Source: Anthopleura xanthogrammica (Eukaryota; Cnidaria; Anthozoa; Actiniaria; Actiniidae). Taken from it: a stretch of DNA of 64,000 bases. The notes beneath the pieces were generated by a model. The model was not told the DNA's origin and ran no database searches. It worked only from the letters and a program-made list of their open reading frames with translations. The position numbers and the translations under genes are program-made. Of this stretch, positions 1-13,504 are shown in pieces; position 1 is the first letter of the stretch; every line of letters starts with the position of its first letter. The stretch spans positions 8,513,547 through 8,577,546 of the forward strand of contig OZ025210.1 in assembly GCA_964019055.1 (NCBI GenBank), read 5' to 3'.

Positions 1-1939
1 TTTTCTCGCCCAAAAGGTGCGTTTAGCAGTGAAAACGGCGTGTTTAGAGCAAAAGAAAATTCTCAGCAAATTTCAAATTTTCTCAGCAAAAAGCACCTTT
101 TTTGACCAAAAAGCACCATTTGTCAGCCAAAACCCCATTTTTTACGCCAAAAAGTCGTCTTGTTATCTCATGGGGTGTTATCAGGAGCAAAAAAGTGGTT
201 TTCTCAGCAACAAAGTCATCCCGTCGGCGAAAAACGTCGTTTTGAGAGCCAGAATGGCCTTTTTCAGTTTTTGGGGAAAAAGTTTTTTTTCCCCAGAAAA
301 CACTGTTTTTGTCACCCCAAATGTGCTTTCCTCGCCCAAAAGGTGCGTTTAGCAGTGAAAACGGCGTGTTTAGAGCAAAAGAAAATTCTCAGCAAATTTC
401 AAATTTTCTCAGCAAAAAGCACCTTTTTTGACCAAAAAGCACCATTTGTCAGCCAAAACCCCATTTTTTTTCGCCGAAAAGTCGTCTTTTTATCTCATGG
501 GGTGTTATCAGGAGCAAAAAAGTGGTTTTCTCAGCAACAAAGTCATCCCGTCGGCGAAAAACGTCGTTTTGAGAGCCAGAATGGCCTTTTTCAGTTTTTG
601 GGGCAAAAAGTTTTTTCCCCCCCAGAAAACACTGTTTTTGTCACCCCAAATGTGCTTTCCTCGCCCAAAAGGTGCGTTTAGCAGTGAAAACGGCGTGTTT
701 AGAGCAAAAGAAAATTCTCAGCAAATTTCAAATTTTCTCAGCAAAAAGCACCTTTTTTGACCAAAAAGCACCATTTGTCAGCCAAAACCCCATTTTTTAC
801 GCCAAAAAGTCGTCTTTTTATCTCATGGGGTGTTATCAGGAGCAAAAAAGTGGTTTTCTCAGCAACAAAGTCATCCCGTCGGCGAAAAACGTCGTTTTGA
901 GAGCCAGAATGGCCTTTTTCAGTTTTTGGGGCAAAAAGTTTTTTCCCCCCAGAAAACACTGTTTTTGTCACCCCAAATGTGCTTTCCTCGCCCAAAAGGT
1001 GCGTTTAGCAGTGAAAACGGCGTGTTTAGAGCAAAAGAAAATTCTCAGCAAATTTCAAATTTTCTCAGCAAAAAGCACCTTTTTTGACCAAAAAGCACCA
1101 TTTGTCAGCCAAAACCCCATTTTTTTTCGCCAAAAAGTCGTCTTTTTATCTCATGGGGTGTTATCAGGAGCAAAAAAGTGGTTTTCTCAGCAACAAAGTC
1201 ATCCCGTCGGCGAAAAACGTCGTTTTGAGAGCCAGAATGGCCTTTTTCAGTTTTTGGGGCAAAAAGTTTTTTTTCCCCAGAAAACACTGTTTTTGTCACC
1301 CCAAATGTGCTTTCCTCGCCCAAAAGGTGCGTTTAGCAGTGAAAACGGCGTGTTTAGAGCAAAAGAAAATTCTCAGCAAATTTCAAATTTTCTCAGCAAA
1401 AAGCACCTTTTTTGACCAAAAAGCACCATTTGTCAGCCAAAACCCCATTTTTTTTCGCCAAAAAGTCGTCTTTTTATCTCATGGGGTGTTATCAGGAGCA
1501 AAAAAGTGGTTTTCTCAGCAACAAAGTCATCCCGTCGGCGAAAAACGTCGTTTTGAGAGCCAGAATGGCCTTTTTCAGTTTTTGGGGCAAAAAGTTTTTC
1601 CCCCCCCAGAAAACACTGTTTTTGTCACCCCAAATGTGCTTTCCTCGCCCAAAAGGTGCGTTTAGCAGTGAAAACGGCGTGTTTAGAGCAAAAGAAAATT
1701 CTCAGCAAATTTCAAATTTTCTCAGCAAAAAGCACCTTTTTTGACCAAAAAGCACCATTTGTCAGCCAAAACCCCATTTTTTTTCGCCAAAAAGTCGTCT
1801 TTTTATCTCATGGGGTGTTATCAGGAGCAAAAAAGTGGTTTTCTCAGCAACAAAGTCATCCCGTCGGCGAAAAACGTCGTTTTGAGAGCCAGAATGGCCT
1901 TTTTCAGTTTTTGGGGAAAAAGTTTTTTCCCCCCCAGAA

Positions 1940-4900
1940 AACACTGTTTTGTCACCCCAAATGTGCTTTCCTCGCCCAAAAGGTGCGTTTAGCAGTGAAA
2001 ACGGCGTATTTAGAGCAAATGAAAATTCTCAGCAAATTTCAAATTTTCTCAGCAAAAAGCACCTTTTTTGACCAAAAAGCACCATTTGTCAGCCAAAACC
2101 CCATTTTTTTTCGCCAAAAAGTCGTCTTTTTATCTCATGGGGTGTTATCAGGAGCAAAAAAGTGGTTTTCTCAGCAACAAAGTCATCCCGTCGGCGAAAA
2201 ACGTCGTTTTGAGAGCCAGAATGGCCTTTTTCAGTTTTTGGGGCAAAAAGTTTTTTCCCTCCCAGAAAACACTGTTTTTGTCACCCCAAATGTGCTTTCC
2301 TCGCCCAAAAGGTGCGTTTAGCAGTGAAAACGGCGTGTTTAGAGCAAAAGAAAATTCTCAGCAAATTTCAAATTTTCTCAGCAAAAAGCACCTTTTTTGA
2401 CCAAAAAGCACCATTTGTCAGCCAAAACCCCATTTTTTTTCGCCAAAAAGTCGTCTTTTTATCTCATGGGGTGTTATCAGGAGCAAAAAAGTGGTTTTCT
2501 CAGCAACAAAGTCATCCCGTCGGCGAAAAACGTCGTTTTGAGAGCCAGAATGGCCTTTTTCAGTTTTTGGGGCAAAAAGTTTTTTCCCCCCCAGAAAACA
2601 CTGTTTTGTCACCCCAAATGTGCTTTCCTCGCCCAAAAGGTGCGTTTAGCAGTGAAAACGGCGTATTTAGAGCAAATGAAAATTCTCAGCAAATTTCAAA
2701 TTTTCTCAGCAAAAAGCACCTTTTTTGACCAAAAAGCACCATTTGTCAGCCAAAACCCCATTTTTTTTCGCCAAAAAGTCGTCTTTTTATCTCATGGGGT
2801 GTTATCAGGAGCAAAAAAGTGGTTTTCTCAGCAACAAAGTCATCCCGTCGGCGAAAAACGTCGTTTTGAGAGCCAGAATGGCCTTTTTCAGTTTTTGGGG
2901 CAAAAAGTTTTTTCCCCCCAGAAAACACTGTTTTTGTCACCCCAAATGTGCTTTCCTCGCCCAAAAGGTGCGTTTAGCAGTGAAAACGGCGTGTTTAGAG
3001 CAAAAGAAAATTCTCAGCAAATTTCAAATTTTCTCAGCAAAAAGCACCTTTTTTGACCAAAAAGCACCATTTGTCAGCCAAAACCCCATTTTTTTTCGCC
3101 AAAAAGTCGTCTTTTTATCTCATGGGGTGTTATCAGGAGCAAAAAAGTGGTTTTCTCAGCAACAAAGTCATCCCGTCGGCGAAAAACGTCGTTTTGAGAG
3201 CCAGAATGGCCTTTTTCAGTTTTTGGGGCAAAAAGTTTTCCCCCCCCCAGAAAACACTGTTTTTGTCACCCCAAATGTGCTTTCCTCGCCCAAAAGGTGC
3301 GTTTAGCAGTGAAAACGGCGTGTTTAGAGCAAAAGAAAATTCTCAGCAAATTTCAAATTTTCTCAGCAAAAAGCACCTTTTTTGACCAAAAAGCACCATT
3401 TGTCAGCCAAAACCCCATTTTTTTTCGCCAAAAAGTCGTCTTTTTATCTCATGGGGTGTTATCAGGAGCAAAAAAGTGGTTTTCTCAGCAACAAAGTCAT
3501 CCCGTCGGCGAAAAACGTCGTTTTGAGAGCCAGAATGGCCTTTTTCAGTTTTTGGGGCAAAAAGTTTTTTCCCCCCCAGAAAACACTGTTTTGTCACCCC
3601 AAATGTGCTTTCCTCGCCCAAAAGGTGCGTTTAGCAGTGAAAACGGCGTATTTAGAGCAAATGAAAATTCTCAGCAAATTTCAAATTTTCTCAGCAAAAA
3701 GCACCTTTTTTGACCAAAAAGCACCATTTGTCAGCCAAAACCCCATTTTTTTTCGCCAAAAAGTCGTCTTTTTATCTCATGGGGTGTTATCAGGAGCAAA
3801 AAAGTGGTTTTCTCAGCAACAAAGTCATCCCGTCGGCGAAAAACGTCGTTTTGAGAGCCAGAATGGCCTTTTTCAGTTTTTGGGGCAAAAAGTTTTTTCC
3901 CTCCCAGAAAACACTGTTTTTGTCACCCCAAATGTGCTTTCCTCGCCCAAAAGGTGCGTTTAGCAGTGAAAACGGCGTGTTTAGAGCAAAAGAAAATTCT
4001 CAGCAAATTTCAAATTTTCTCAGCAAAAAGCACCTTTTTTGACCAAAAAGCACCATTTGTCAGCCAAAACCCCATTTTTTTTCGCCAAAAAGTCGTCTTT
4101 TTATCTCATGGGGTGTTATCAGGAGCAAAAAAGTGGTTTTCTCAGCAACAAAGTCATCCCGTCGGCGAAAAACGTCGTTTTGAGAGCCAGAATGGCCTTT
4201 TTCAGTTTTTGGGGCAAAAAGTTTTTTCCCCCCCAGAAAACACTGTTTTGTCACCCCAAATGTGCTTTCCTCGCCCAAAAGGTGCGTTTAGCAGTGAAAA
4301 CGGCGTATTTAGAGCAAATGAAAATTCTCAGCAAATTTCAAATTTTCTCAGGAAAAAGCACCTTTTTTGACCAAAAAGCACCATTTGTCAGCCAAAACCC
4401 CATTTTTTTTCGCCAAAAAGTCGTCTTTTTATCTCATGGGGTGTTATCAGGAGCAAAAAAGTGGTTTTCTCAGCAACAAAGTCATCCCGTCGGCGAAAAA
4501 CGTCGTTTTGAGAGCCAGAATGGCCTTTTTCAGTTTTTGGGGCAAAAAGTTTTTTCCCTCCCAGAAAACACTGTTTTTGTCACCCCAAATGTGCTTTCCT
4601 CGCCCAAAAGGTGCGTTTAGCAGTGAAAACGGCGTGTTTAGAGCAAAAGAAAATTCTCAGCAAATTTCAAATTTTCTCAGCAAAAAGCACCTTTTTTGAC
4701 CAAAAAGCACCATTTGTCAGCCAAAACCCCATTTTTTTTCGCCAAAAAGTCGTCTTTTTATCTCATGGGGTGTTATCAGGAGCAAAAAAGTGGTTTTCTC
4801 AGCAACAAAGTCATCCCGTCGGCGAAAAACGTCGTTTTGAGAGCCAGAATGGCCTTTTTCAGTTTTTGGGGCAAAAAGTTTTTTCCCCCCCAGAAAACAC

Positions 4901-5270
4901 TGTTTTGTCACCCCAAATGTGCTTTCCTCGCCCAAAAGGTGCGTTTAGCAGTGAAAACGGCGTATTTAGAGCAAATGAAAATTCTCAGCAAATTTCAAAT
5001 TTTCTCAGCAAAAAGCACCTTTTTTGACCAAAAAGCACCATTTGTCAGCCAAAACCCCATTTTTTTTCGCCAAAAAGTCGTCTTTTTATCTCATGGGGTG
5101 TTATCAGGAGCAAAAAAGTGGTTTTCTCAGCAACAAAGTCATCCCGTCGGCGAAAAACGTCGTTTTGAGAGCCAGAATGGCCTTTTTCAGTTTTTGGGGC
5201 AAAAAGTTTTTTCCCCCCAGAAAACACTGTTTTTGTCACCCCAAATGTGCTTTCCTCGCCCAAAAGGTGC
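1940..5270. repeat. Dimeric higher-order repeat of family A (about 657 bp period)
   Basis: Linked marker variants alternate here. One unit type carries gcgtatttagagcaaatg in place of gcgtgtttagagcaaaag. It follows a unit end with a shortened T-run (cactgttttgtcacc). The partner unit often carries the tract ttttttccctcccag. The marker unit starts near 1988, 2645, 3630, 4287 and 4944, so spacings are 657, 985, 657 and 657 bp. A two-unit block was thus amplified as a whole, with one step containing an extra unit. The pattern is read directly from the sequence; the mechanism (unequal exchange or similar) is inferred. Confidence 0.85.
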
Positions 5271-7319
5271 GTTTAGCAGTGAAAACGGCGTGTTTAGAGC
5301 AAAAGAAAATTCTCAGCAAATTTCAAATTTTCTCAGCAAAAAGCACCTTTTTTGACCAAAAAGCACCATTTGTCAGCCAAAACCCCATTTTTTTTCGCCA
5401 AAAAGTCGTCCTTTTATCTCATGGGGTGTTATCAGGAGCAAAAAAGTGGTTTTCTCAGCAACAAAGTCATCCCGTCGGCGAAAAACGTCGTTTTGAGAGC
5501 CAGAATGGCCTTTTTCAGTTTTTGGGGCAAAAAGTTTTTTTCCCCCAGAAAACACTGTTTTTGTCACCCCAAATGTGCTTTCCTCGCCCAAAAGGTGCGT
5601 TTAGCAGTGAAAACGGCGTGTTTAGAGCAAAAGAAAATTCTCAGCAAATTTCAAATTTTCTCAGCAAAAAGCACCTTTTTTGACCAAAAAGCACCATTTG
5701 TCAGCCAAAACCCCATTTTTTTTCGCCAAAAAGTCGTCTTGTTATCTCATGGGGTGTTATCAGGAGCAAAAAAGTGGTTTTCTCAGCAACAAAGTCATCC
5801 CGTCGGCGAAAAACGTCGTTTTGAGAGCCAGAATGGCCTTTTTCAGTTTTTGGGGCAAAAAGTTTTTTTTCCCCAGAAAACACTGTTTTTGTCACCCCAA
5901 ATGTGCTTTCCTCGCCCAAAAGGTGCGTTTAGCAGTGAAAACGGCGTGTTTAGAGCAAAAGAAAATTCTCAGCAAATTTCAAATTTTCTCAGCAAAAAGC
6001 ACCTTTTTTGACCAAAAAGCACCATTTGTCAGCCAAAACCCCATTTTTTTTCGCCGAAAAGTCGTCTTTTTATCTCATGGGGTGTTATCAGGAGCAAAAA
6101 AGTGGTTTTCTCAGCAACAAAGTCATCCCGTCGGCGAAAAACGTCGTTTTGAGAGCCAGAATGGCCTTTTTCAGTTTTTGGGGCAAAAAGTTTTTTCCCT
6201 CCCAGAAAACACTGTTTTTGTCACCCCAAATGTGCTTTCCTCGCCCAAAAGGTGCGTTTAGCAGTGAAAACGGCGTGTTTAGAGCAAAAGAAAATTCTCA
6301 GCAAATTTCAAATTTTCTCAGCAAAAAGCACCTTTTTTGACCAAAAAGCACCATTTGTCAGCCAAAACCCCATTTTTTTTCGCCAAAAAGTCGTCTTTTT
6401 ATCTCATGGGGTGTTATCAGGAGCAAAAAAGTGGTTTTCTCAGCAACAAAGTCATCCCGTCGGCGAAAAACGTCGTTTTGAGAGCCAGAATGGCCTTTTT
6501 CAGTTTTTGGGGCAAAAAGTTTTTCCCCCCCAGAAAACACTGTTTTTGTCACCCCAAATGTGCTTTCCTCGCCCAAAAGGTGCGTTTAGCAGTGAAAACG
6601 GCGTGTTTAGAGCAAAAGAAAATTCTCAGCAAATTTCAAATTTTCTCAGCAAAAAGCACCTTTTTTGACCAAAAAGCACCATTTGTCAGCCAAAACCCCA
6701 TTTTTTTTCGCCAAAAAGTCGTCCTTTTATCTCATGGGGTGTTATCAGGAGCAAAAAAGTGGTTTTCTCAGCAACAAAGTCATCCCGTCGGCGAAAAACG
6801 TCGTTTTGAGAGCCAGAATGGCCTTTTTCAGTTTTTGGGGCAAAAAGTTTTTTCCCCCCAGAAAACACTGTTTTTGTCACCCCAAATGTGCTTTCCTCGC
6901 CCAAAAGGTGCGTTTAGCAGTGAAAACGGCGTGTTTAGAGCAAAAGAAAATTCTCAGCAAATTTCAAATTTTCTCAGCAAAAAGCACCTTTTTTGACCAA
7001 AAAGCACCATTTGTCAGCCAAAACCCCATTTTTTTTCGCCAAAAAGTCGTCTTGTTATCTCATGGGGTGTTATCAGGAGCAAAAAAGTGGTTTTCTCAGC
7101 AACAAAGTCATCCCGTCGGCGAAAAACGTCGTTTTGAGAGCCAGAATGGCCTTTTTCAGTTTTTGGGGCAAAAAGTTTTTTTCCCCAAGAAAACACTGTT
7201 TTTGTCACCCCAAATGTGCTTTCCTCGCCCAAAAGGTGCGTTTAGCAGTGAAAACGGCGTGTTTACAGCAAAAGAAAATTCTCAGCAAATTTCAAATTTT
7301 CTCAGCAAAAAGCACCTTT

Positions 7320-10300
7320 TTTGACCAAAAAGCACCATTTGTCAGCCAAAACCCCATTTTTTTCGCCAAAAAGTCGTCTTTTTATCTCATGGGGTGTTAT
7401 CAGGAGCAAAAAAGTGGTTTTCTCAGCAACAAAGTCATCCCGTCGGCGAAAAACGTCGTTTTGAGAGCCAGAATGGCCTTTTTCAGTTTTTGGGGCAAAA
7501 AGTTTTTTCCCCCCCAGAAAACACTGTTTTTGTCACCCCAAATGTGCTTTCCTCGCCCAAAAGGTGCGTTTAGCAGTGAAAACGGCGTGTTTAGAGCAAA
7601 AGAAAATTCTCAGCAAATTTCAAATTTTCTCAGCAAAAAGCACCTTTTTTGACCAAAAAGCACCATTTGTCAGCCAAAACCCCATTTTTTTTCGCCAAAA
7701 AGTCGTCTTTTTATCTCATGGGGTGTTATCAGGAGCATAAAAGTGGTTTTCTCAGCAACAAAGTCATCCCGTCGGCGAAAAACGTCGTTTTGAGAGCCAG
7801 AATGGCCTTTTTCAGTTTTTGGGGCAAAAAGTTTTTCCCCCCCAGAAAACACTGTTTTTGTCACCCCAAATGTGCTTTCCTCGCCCAAAAGGTGCGTTTA
7901 GCAGTGAAAACGGCGTGTTTAGAGCAAAAGAAAATTCTCAGCAAATTTCAAATTTTCTCAGCAAAAAGCACCTTTTTTGACCAAAAAGCACCATTTGTCA
8001 GCCAAAACCCCATTTTTTTTCGCCAAAAAGTCGTCTTTTTATCTCATGGGGTGTTATCAGGAGCAAAAAAGTGGTTTTCTCAGCAACAAAGTCATCCCGT
8101 CGGCGAAAAACGTCGTTTTGAGAGCCAGAATGGCCTTTTTCAGTTTTTGGGGCAAAAAGTTTTTTTCCCCAAGAAAACACTGTTTTTGTCACCCCAAATG
8201 TGCTTTCCTCGCCCAAAAGGTGCGTTTAGCAATGAAAACGGCGTGTTTACAGCAAAAGAAAATTCTCAGCAAATTTCAAATTTTCTCAGCAAAAAGCACC
8301 TTTTTTGACCAAAAAGCACCATTTGTCAGCCAAAACCCCATTTTTTTCGCCAAAAAGTCGTCTTTTTATCTCATGGGGTGTTATCAGGAGCAAAAAAGTG
8401 GTTTTCTCAGCAACAAAGTCATCCCGTCGGCGAAAAACGTCGTTTTGAGAGCCAGAATGGCCTTTTTCAGTTTTTGGGGCAAAAAGTTTTTTCCCCCCCA
8501 GAAAACACTGTTTTTGTCACCCCAAATGTGCTTTCCTCGCCCAAAAGGTGCGTTTAGCAGTGAAAACGGCGTGTTTAGAGCAAAAGAAAATTCTCAGCAA
8601 ATTTCAAATTTTCTCAGCAAAAAGCACCTTTTTTGACCAAAAAGCACCATTTGTCAGCCAAAACCCCATTTTTTTTCGCCAAAAAGTCGTCTTTTTATCT
8701 CATGGGGTGTTATCAGGAGCATAAAAGTGGTTTTCTCAGCAACAAAGTCATCCCGTCGGCGAAAAACGTCGTTTTGAGAGCCAGAATGGCCTTTTTCAGT
8801 TTTTGGGGCAAAAAGTTTTTCCCCCCCAGAAAACACTGTTTTTGTCACCCCAAATGTGCTTTCCTCGCCCAAAAGGTGCGTTTAGCAGTGAAAACGGCGT
8901 GTTTAGAGCAAAAGAAAATTCTCAGCAAATTTCAAATTTTCTCAGCAAAAAGCACCTTTTTTGACCAAAAAGCACCATTTGTCAGCCAAAACCCCATTTT
9001 TTTTCGCCAAAAAGTCGTCTTTTTATCTCATGGGGTGTTATCAGGAGCAAAAAAGTGGTTTTCTCAGCAACAAAGTCATCCCGTCGGCGAAAAACGTCGT
9101 TTTGAGAGCCAGAATGGCCTTTTTCAGTTTTTGGGGCAAAAAGTTTTTTTCCCCAAGAAAACACTGTTTTTGTCACCCCAAATGTGCTTTCCTCGCCCAA
9201 AAGGTGCGTTTAGCAATGAAAACGGCGTGTTTACAGCAAAAGAAAATTCTCAGCAAATTTCAAATTTTCTCAGCAAAAAGCACCTTTTTTGACCAAAAAG
9301 CACCATTTGTCAGCCAAAACCCCATTTTTTTTCGCCAAAAAGTCGTCTTTTTATCTCATGGGGTGTTATCAGGAGCATAGAAGTGGTTTTCTCAGCAACA
9401 AAGTCATCCCGTCGGCGAAAAACGTCGTTTTGAGAGCCAGAATGGCCTTTTTCAGTTTTTGGGGCAAAAAGTTTTTCCCCCCCAGAAAACACTGTTTTTG
9501 TCACCCCAAATGTGCTTTCCTCGCCCAAAAGGTGCGTTTAGCAGTGAAAACGGCGTGTTTAGAGCAAAAGAAAATTCTCAGCAAATTTCAAATTTTCTCA
9601 GCAAAAAGCACCTTTTTTGACCAAAAAGCACCATTTGTCAGCCAAAACCCCATTTTTTTTCGCCAAAAAGTCGTCTTTTTATCTCATGGGGTGTTATCAG
9701 GAGCAAAAAAGTGGTTTTCTCAGCAACAAAGTCATCCCGTCGGCGAAAAACTTCGTTTTGAGAGCCAGAATGGCCTTTTTCAGTTTTTGGGGCAAAAAGT
9801 TTTTTTCCCCAAGAAAACACTGTTTTTGTCACCCCAAATGTGCTTTCCTCGCCCAAAAGGTGCGTTTAGCAATGAAAACGGCGTGTTTACAGCAAAAGAA
9901 AATTCTCAGCAAATTTCAAATTTTCTCAGCAAAAAGCACCTTTTTTGACCAAAAAGCACCATTTGTCAGCCAAAACCCCATTTTTTTCGCCAAAAAGTCG
10001 TCTTTTTATCTCATGGGGTGTTATCAGGAGCAAAAAAGTGGTTTTCTCAGCAACAAAGTCATCCCGTCGGCGAAAAACGTCGTTTTGAGAGCCAGAATGG
10101 CCTTTTTCAGTTTTTGGGGCAAAAAGTTTTTTTCCCCAAGAAAACACTGTTTTTGTCACCCCAAATGTGCTTTCCTCGCCCAAAAGGTGCGTTTAGCAGT
10201 GAAAACGGCGTGTTTAGAGCAAAAGAAAATTCTCAGCAAATTTCAAATTTTCTCAGCAAAAAGCACCTTTTTTGACCAAAAAGCACCATTTGTCAGCCAA

Positions 10301-11174
10301 AACCCCATTTTTTTTCGCCAAAAAGTCGTCTTTTTATCTCATGGGGTGTTATCAGGAGCAAAAAAGTGGTTTTCTCAGCAACAAAGTCATCCCGTCGGCG
10401 AAAAACGTCGTTTTGAGAGCCAGAATGGCCTTTTTCAGTTTTTGGGGCAAAAAGTTTTTTTCCCCAAGAAAACACTGTTTTTGTCACCCCAAATGTGCTT
10501 TCCTCGCCCAAAAGGTGCGTTTAGCAATGAAAACGGCGTGTTTACAGCAAAAGAAAATTCTCAGCAAATTTCAAATTTTCTCAGCAAAAAGCACCTTTTT
10601 TGACCAAAAAGCACCATTTGTCAGCCAAAACCCAATTTTTTTTCGCCAAAAAGTCGTCTTTTTATCTCATGGGGTGTTATCAGGAGCAAAAAAGTGGTTT
10701 TCTCAGCAACAAAGTCATCCCGTCGGCGAAAAACGTCGTTTTGAGAGCCAGAATGGCCTTTTTCAGTTTTTGGGGCAAAAAGTTTTTTTCCCCAAGAAAA
10801 CACTGTTTTTGTCACCCCAAATGTGCTTTCCTCGCCCAAAAGGTGCGTTTAGCAATGAAAACGGCGTGTTTACAGCAAAAGAAAATTCTCAGCAAATTTC
10901 AAATTTTCTCAGCAAAAAGCACCTTTTTTGACCAAAAAGCACCATTTGTCAGCCAAAACCCCATTTTTTTCGCCAAAAAGTCGTCTTTTTATCTCATGGG
11001 GTGTTATCAGGAGCAAAAAAGTGGTTTTCTCAGCAACAAAGTCATCCCGTCGGCGAAAAACGTCGTTTTGAGAGCCAGAATGGCCTTTTTCAGTTTTTGG
11101 GGCAAAAAGTTTTTTTTCCCCAGAAAACACTGTTTTTGTCACCCCAAATGTGCTTTCCTCGCCCAAAAGGTGCG
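7320..11174. repeat. Trimeric higher-order repeat of family A (about 984 bp period), degrading to shorter steps
   Basis: Three marker unit types recur in order. The first has a seven-T run in ccccatttttttcgcc (near 7350, 8337, 9977, 10962). The second has gagcataaaagtgg in place of gagcaaaaaagtgg (near 7735 and 8719, and as gagcatagaag near 9375). The third has tttagcaatgaaaacggcg with tttacagc (near 8226, 9210, 9866, 10521, 10848). The first spacings are 984 bp, three units; later ones fall to 656 and 328 bp, so units were lost or further rearranged at the right end. Units with the seven-T run are 327 bp, divisible by three, which explains an unusually long open frame at 9617-10603. Confidence 0.82.
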
Positions 11175-11274
11175 TTTAGCAGTTTAGCAAAGGTGCGTTT
11201 AGCAAAAAGTTTTTTTCCCCCAGAAAACACTGTTTTTGTCACCCCAAATGTGCTTTCCTCGCCCAAAAGGTGCG
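11175..11274. repeat. Aberrant 100-bp truncated family A unit with filler sequence
   Basis: Between two normally phased units there is only 100 bp instead of 328. The left side reads normally to gtgcgtttagcag (ending 11182). It is followed by tttagcaaaggtgcg (about 11183-11197), which resembles a scrambled copy of the adjoining ggtgcgtttagca. The sequence then resumes at gcaaaaagttttttt (about 11202), just upstream of the T/C tract. About 228 bp of unit are missing. The joint shares only a few bases (gca) between the two sides. This looks like a deletion repaired with a short templated insertion. The reading is direct; the repair mechanism is inferred. Confidence 0.9.
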
Positions 11275-13504
11275 TTTAGCAGTGAAAACGGCGTGTTTAG
11301 AGCAAAAGAAAATTCTCAGCAAATTTCAAATTTTCTCAGCAAAAAGCACCTTTTTTGACCAAAAAGCACCATTTGTCAGCCAAAACCCCATTTTTTTTCG
11401 CCAAAAAGTCGTCTTTTTATCTCATGGGGTGTTGTCAGGAGCAAAAAAGTGGTTTTCTCAGCAACAAAGTCATCCCGTCGGCGAAAAACGTCGTTTTGAG
11501 AGCCAGAATGGCCTTTTTCAGTTTTTGGGGCAAAAAGTTTTTTCCCCCCAGAAAACACTGTTTTTGTCACCCCAAATGTGCTTTCCTCGCCCAAAAGGTG
11601 CGTTTAGCAGTGAAAACGGCGTGTTTAGAGCAAATGAAAATTCTCAGCAAATTTCAAATTTTCTCAGCAAAAAGCACCTTTTTTGACCAAAAAGCACCAT
11701 TTGTCAGCCAAAACCCCATTTTTTTTCGCCAAAAAGTCGTCTTTTTATCTCATGGGGTGTTATCAGGAGCAAAAAAGTGGTTTTCTCAGCAACAAAGTCA
11801 TCCCGTCGGCGAAAAACGTCGTTTTTAGAGCCAGAATGGCCTTTTTCAGTTTTTGGGGCAAAAAGTTTTTTCCCCCCAGAAAACACTGTTTTTGTCACCC
11901 CAAATGTGCTTTCCTCGCCCAAAAGGTGCGTTTAGCAGTGAAAACGGCGTGTTTAGAGCAAAAGAAAATTCTCAGCAAATTTCAAATTTTCTCAGCCAAA
12001 AGCACCTTTTTTGACCAAAAAGCACCATTTGTCAGCCAAAACCCCATTTTTTTTCGCCAAAAAGTCGTCTTTTTATCTCATGGGGTGTTATCAGGAGCAA
12101 AAAAGTGGTGTTCTCAGCAACAAAGTCATCCCGTCGGCGAAAAACTTCGTTTTGAGAGCCAGAATGGCCTTTTTCAGTTTTTGGGGCAAAAAGTTTTTTC
12201 CCCCCAGAAAACACTGTTTTTGTCACCCCAAATGTGCTTTCCTCGCCCAAAAGGTGCGTTTAGCAGTGAAAACGGCGTGTTTAGAGCAAAAGAAAATTCT
12301 CAGCAAATTTCAAATTTTCTCAGCAAAAAGCACCTTTTTTGACCAAAAAGCACCATTTGTCAGCCAAAACCCCATTTTTTTCGCCAAAAAGTCGTCTTTT
12401 TATCTCATGGGGTGTTATCAGGAGCAAAAAAGTGGTTTTCTCAGCAACAAAGTCATCCCGTCGGCGAAAAACGTCGTTTTGAGAGCCAGAATGGCCTTTT
12501 TCAGTTTTTGGGGCAAAAAGTTTTTTCCCCCAAGAAAACACTGTTTTTGTCACCCCAAATGTGCTTTCCTCGCCCAAAAGGTGCGTTTAGCAGTGGAAAC
12601 GGCGTGTTTAGAGCAAAAGAAAATTCTCAGCAAATTTCAAATTTTTTCAGCAAAAAGCACCTTTTTTGACCAAAAAGCACCATTTGTCAGCCAAAACCCC
12701 ATTTTTTTTCGCCAAAAAGTCGTCTTTTTATCTCATGGGGTGTTATCAGGAGCAAAAAAGTGGTTTTCTCAGCAACAAAGTCATCCCGTCGGCGAAAAAC
12801 GTCGTTTTGAGAGCCAGAATGGCCTTTTTCAGTTTTTGGGGCAAAAAGTTTTTTCCCCCCAGAAAACACTGTTTTTTGTCACCCCAAATGTGCTTTCCTC
12901 GCCCAAAAGGTGCGTTTAGCAGTGAAAACGGCGTGTTTAGAGTAAAAGAAAATTCTCAGCAAATTTCAAATTTTCTCAGCAAAAAGCACCTTTTTTGACC
13001 AAAAAGCACCATTTGTCAGCCAAAACCCCATTTTTTTTCGCCAAAAAGTCGTGTTTTTATCTCATGGGGTGTTATCAGGAGCAAAAAAGTGGTTTTCTCA
13101 GCAACAAAGTCATCCCGTCGGCGAAAAACGTCGTTTTGAGAGCCAGAATGGCCTTTTTCAGTTTTTGGGGCAAAAAGTTTTTTTTCCCCAGAAAACACTG
13201 TTTTTGTCACCCCATATGTGCTTTCCTCGCCCAAAAGGTGCGTTTAGCAGTGAAAACGGCGTGTTCAGAGCAAAAGAAAATTCTCAGCAAATTTCAAATT
13301 TTCTCAGCAAAAAGCACCTTTTTTGACCAAAAAGCACCATTTGTCAGCCAAAACCCCATTTTTTTTCGCCAAAAAGTCGTCTTTTTATCTCATGGGGTGT
13401 TATCAGGAGCAAAAAAGTGGTTTTCTCAGCAACAAAGTCATCCCGTCGGCGAAAAACGTCGTTTTGAGAGCCAGAATGGCCTTTTTCAGTTTTTGGGGCA
13501 AAAA

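Noticed and set aside
6180..6210. G-quadruplex or i-motif from the C-runs (C4 to C11) of segment 14 with nearby CACCCC, CGCCC and ACCCCA
   Set aside because: The runs lie about 20 bp or more apart, with one long run per unit, so a stable four-run structure with short loops is unlikely.
9617..10603. A 328-codon open frame, the longest in the window
   Set aside because: It exists because one included unit is 327 bp (seven-T run) and keeps frame. The translation is the same repeat as elsewhere.
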